A DNA stretch of 64,000 bases from Pseudomonas helleri (GTDB lineage: Bacteria > Pseudomonadota > Gammaproteobacteria > Pseudomonadales > Pseudomonadaceae). Positions 62,155 through 64,000 of this stretch are shown piece after piece (the stretch's first letter is position 1; each line of letters begins with the position of its first letter). The translations under genes were made by a program, and so were the position numbers. The stretch covers positions 92,643-156,642 of the forward strand of contig NZ_JYLD01000013.1 of assembly GCF_001043025.1 (NCBI RefSeq), read 5' to 3'. The notes below the pieces were generated by a model. The model was not told the DNA's origin. It was given only the letters and a program-made list of their open reading frames with translations, and searched no databases.

Positions 62155-63957
62155 GTGGTTGCTCCAGTAAAAAAAATCTATGACGAGGTCAGCGAGTTTT
62201 ACTTTGATTTTTCCGTTTTGGAAAACAAAAAGCTAGATGTATGTTTAATACAAGCGCCTGCGCCTGATTTTGAGCTAGTTGAAAATGACAAGTCACGACA
62301 AACAACAGTAAAAGTTGTTAGCCAGTTGCTAGCAGAAAATGAACGACATGGGCAGCCAGTACTTAAAGAAATCTTACCAAGAAGCAAGATGACATTAATA
62401 CTCCTGCCTGAGTTCGCATTTGGCTATGTGGATTGGGATGAGCTGGATACTGCTATAAGAGAAAGTCGTACACCTATTATGTTAATAGCTGGGTTTGGAG
62501 CTACTGCGGGCGCTCTACTTACAGATTGGGTGAAAAAGGATGGCGAAACGAAGAGGCATTGGGCTTGGTCTGAGGATATTAGTAACATAAAAGTGGTCAA
62601 TGGGGCATGGTGCTGGATTCACCAACCGAACATTCGTACTGATTGCATCGTGTGGATGAAAAATATTGCTGAACAGAGAGTAGAGGCCGTTAATATACCA
62701 AACATGCAATTTGGCAAGGAAGTCTTGCATATAAAATTTAACGACCTAAGCCTTTTGCCAGTTATTTGTGCAGATCTATTGAACTCTGTAAGTGTGCCTG
62801 GGTCAACACAGGAAAAACTTCGCAAGGCGATAGATCTTGATCAGCGTCCGACAGTTCCAGTTTTGATAACAGGCTCGTTATGGCAAACCGGCTATAACAG
62901 AAACTGGGAAAACGCCGTAGGAAATATACTTCAGCATGTTGTAACAGAAAGACCTTCAGCACTTGCTCTTTGCAATATCGCTCATGACATCCCTCTCCAG
63001 GTAGAAGAGGCCGATAAATGGAGAAGCATGAGTGGTGTTTTTACAAAATTTCAAGATCTTCCTAAAAGCCAGAAACATTTGCCAGCAGGAAGAGCGCTGG
63101 ATACATCCAGTATTTCTGGTGTGGTAATACGCGATTCTAAACCTTGTATCGTTGGTGGAAAGTTGGGTTGGAGGCCGTTTAATCCTGTGGAGGGGCAGTT
63201 TCTTTGGCACTCTGACATGCTCTGTCATATCGATAGCCAAGGGATTGATCTGATGAACTATGCGAAGAATACAATCATCAGGTGTGAAGTTGGTAGGAAT
63301 TTAAGAAGGTTGCCTAATCAAAAAAATTGGGATCCCTGCGTAAATATTGGCTTAAAATCGCTTAGGACAAGGGCTGAAGGTTTTTCAGAGCGCACTTTAA
63401 AAAGATTAGTTTCTCATATTTTAAGTGGTCTACAGCGAAAATTTTTAGCTGAGCCTGATGATCTTCATGAGAATGAAAGCTATCGTGATGGTATATACGC
63501 AATAGCGGCTTTGAAATCACTTGAAAATGCCGAGTGGTTGACTGAGGACAATCAGGATGGTCACTTAGTGTCTTCAGGCGCTGTTAATCTCCTTGTGTGG
63601 AGCGAGCGCGAGCGCGGTCATAGATTTGTGAGGAGTCAAGTTGAAAAATGGCTTCAAGAACCTGAGTGGCATCCCAAACTTATTGTGTTTGGGCGCGGCG
63701 GCGGAGGTGAAGGGGAGATTCATGTTTCATCTCGGACAGACATCAGTACTCCTTCGGGTGCAATTACTGGGTTAGATGATGATTTTATGGGGGCGGGCGG
63801 CAGCATAACTGAGTCAAAAATTATTAGACGCGCGGCTATTTACAGTATTGATAAGGTTTCGGCAATGTATATGGTGAATCGCCCCGGGTTTCCTAGACAC
63901 TCTCCAGGCTCGCTGCGTAACGCTTTTCAAACTCTACCGGTGACAGCTGATTGTTGA
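62155..63957 (+). CDS. Nitrilase-superfamily protein of unknown role, 3' end replaced by IS
   Basis: A 600-codon frame, AT-rich. The N-terminal half fits the carbon-nitrogen hydrolase fold: Glu86 in LLPEFAFG, a candidate Lys169 in VWMKN, and Cys205 in PVICAD, in the right order for the Glu-Lys-Cys triad. The C-terminal half (about 390-570) is unrecognised. The GTG start has AGGA seven bases upstream. From 63875 the frame reads antisense into an IS3-type element, so about the last 27 residues are not native and the true gene was longer. Nitrilase domains occur fused to or beside reverse transcriptases in some anti-phage systems; no partner is visible here. Confidence 0.7.
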   Translation: MVAPVKKIYDEVSEFYFDFSVLENKKLDVCLIQAPAPDFELVENDKSRQTTVKVVSQLLAENERHGQPVLKEILPRSKMTLILLPEFAFGYVDWDELDTAIRESRTPIMLIAGFGATAGALLTDWVKKDGETKRHWAWSEDISNIKVVNGAWCWIHQPNIRTDCIVWMKNIAEQRVEAVNIPNMQFGKEVLHIKFNDLSLLPVICADLLNSVSVPGSTQEKLRKAIDLDQRPTVPVLITGSLWQTGYNRNWENAVGNILQHVVTERPSALALCNIAHDIPLQVEEADKWRSMSGVFTKFQDLPKSQKHLPAGRALDTSSISGVVIRDSKPCIVGGKLGWRPFNPVEGQFLWHSDMLCHIDSQGIDLMNYAKNTIIRCEVGRNLRRLPNQKNWDPCVNIGLKSLRTRAEGFSERTLKRLVSHILSGLQRKFLAEPDDLHENESYRDGIYAIAALKSLENAEWLTEDNQDGHLVSSGAVNLLVWSERERGHRFVRSQVEKWLQEPEWHPKLIVFGRGGGGEGEIHVSSRTDISTPSGAITGLDDDFMGAGGSITESKIIRRAAIYSIDKVSAMYMVNRPGFPRHSPGSLRNAFQTLPVTADC

Positions 63958-64000
63958 AACTGTGGCGTCGTTTTGGGTTGTAAAACATCTCGATGTAATC
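63875..64000 (-). mobile_element. IS3-family insertion sequence, end (runs off window)
   Basis: The element's terminal inverted repeat begins TGAATCGCCCCGGGTTTC at 63875. The transposase C-terminus lies inside it on the minus strand. The rest, including the other inverted repeat, is beyond 64000. Confidence 0.8.
63893..64000 (-). CDS. IS3-family transposase ORFB, C-terminal end (runs off window)
   Basis: Thirty-five codons ending in TAG at 63893-63895. They carry the hallmark tail of IS3 transposases: YNPKRRHSFN followed by LSPVEFEKRY. This places the integrase catalytic core upstream, outside the window. Confidence 0.93.
   Translation of the reverse strand, partial: DYIEMFYNPKRRHSFNNQLSPVEFEKRYAASLESV

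Noticed and set aside
1..64000. CRISPR arrays, tRNA or rRNA genes
   Set aside because: No regularly spaced direct repeats and no tRNA- or rRNA-like sequence noticed on either strand; the repeats present are dispersed palindromes.

Overview
The window looks like a Pseudomonas chromosome, most likely of the fluorescens/putida side of the genus. The basis is GC-rich codon use, several 'GTAGGAGCGAGCTTG'-type inverted repeats of the Pseudomonas REP class between genes, and gene sets that correspond to known Pseudomonas loci. The genus is an inference from gene content; no rRNA or tRNA gene was seen.

Layout. 1-1.4 kb: the start of an SDR gene and a divergent LysR regulator. 1.4-7.3 kb: a corrinoid (vitamin B12) uptake operon on the minus strand (SAM methyltransferase, BtuB-like receptor, BtuF-, BtuC- and BtuD-like proteins) behind a clear cobalamin riboswitch. 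7.5-8.0 kb: a PaaI-type thioesterase. 8.1-20.3 kb: a complete quinohemoprotein amine dehydrogenase (QHNDH) locus. It holds a sigma-54 activator, the maturation genes qhpF-qhpE-qhpG, an aldehyde dehydrogenase, and the structural and crosslinking genes qhpA-qhpD-qhpC-qhpB. The ald/qhpA divergent region carries a near-perfect sigma-54 promoter and a 17-bp palindrome. 20.4-24.9 kb: an aminotransferase plus two RraA/HMG-aldolase-like proteins, a divergent LysR regulator and an alpha/beta hydrolase, tied together by shared operator-like DNA.

25.3-50.2 kb: a cell-surface-signalling and two-partner-secretion locus matching the P. aeruginosa vreAIR (PUMA3) and pdtA/pdtB-exbB2-exbD2 region. VreA (sensor without a beta-barrel), VreI (ECF sigma), VreR (anti-sigma), a 4169-residue exoprotein PdtA, its transporter PdtB, a dedicated ExbB/ExbD/TonB set, a porin, a coiled-coil periplasmic protein, a YbjN-like protein, a parvulin PPIase and a LysR regulator follow one another. 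The Hxc type II secretion genes that separate vreAIR from pdtA in P. aeruginosa are absent here.

50.4-61.5 kb: mixed core and accessory genes: a GNAT acetyltransferase, an SDR, an oxaloacetate decarboxylase of the PEP mutase superfamily, a FecA-like receptor with FecR and FecI, a stand-alone ABC ATPase, a DMT exporter with a divergent LysR regulator, and a benzoylformate decarboxylase-like ThDP enzyme. 61.6-64.0 kb: base composition turns AT-rich. A nitrilase-superfamily protein of unknown role is cut by the end of an IS3-family element whose transposase runs off the window. This is the best candidate for accessory, possibly defence-related, biology, though the evidence for defence is only contextual.
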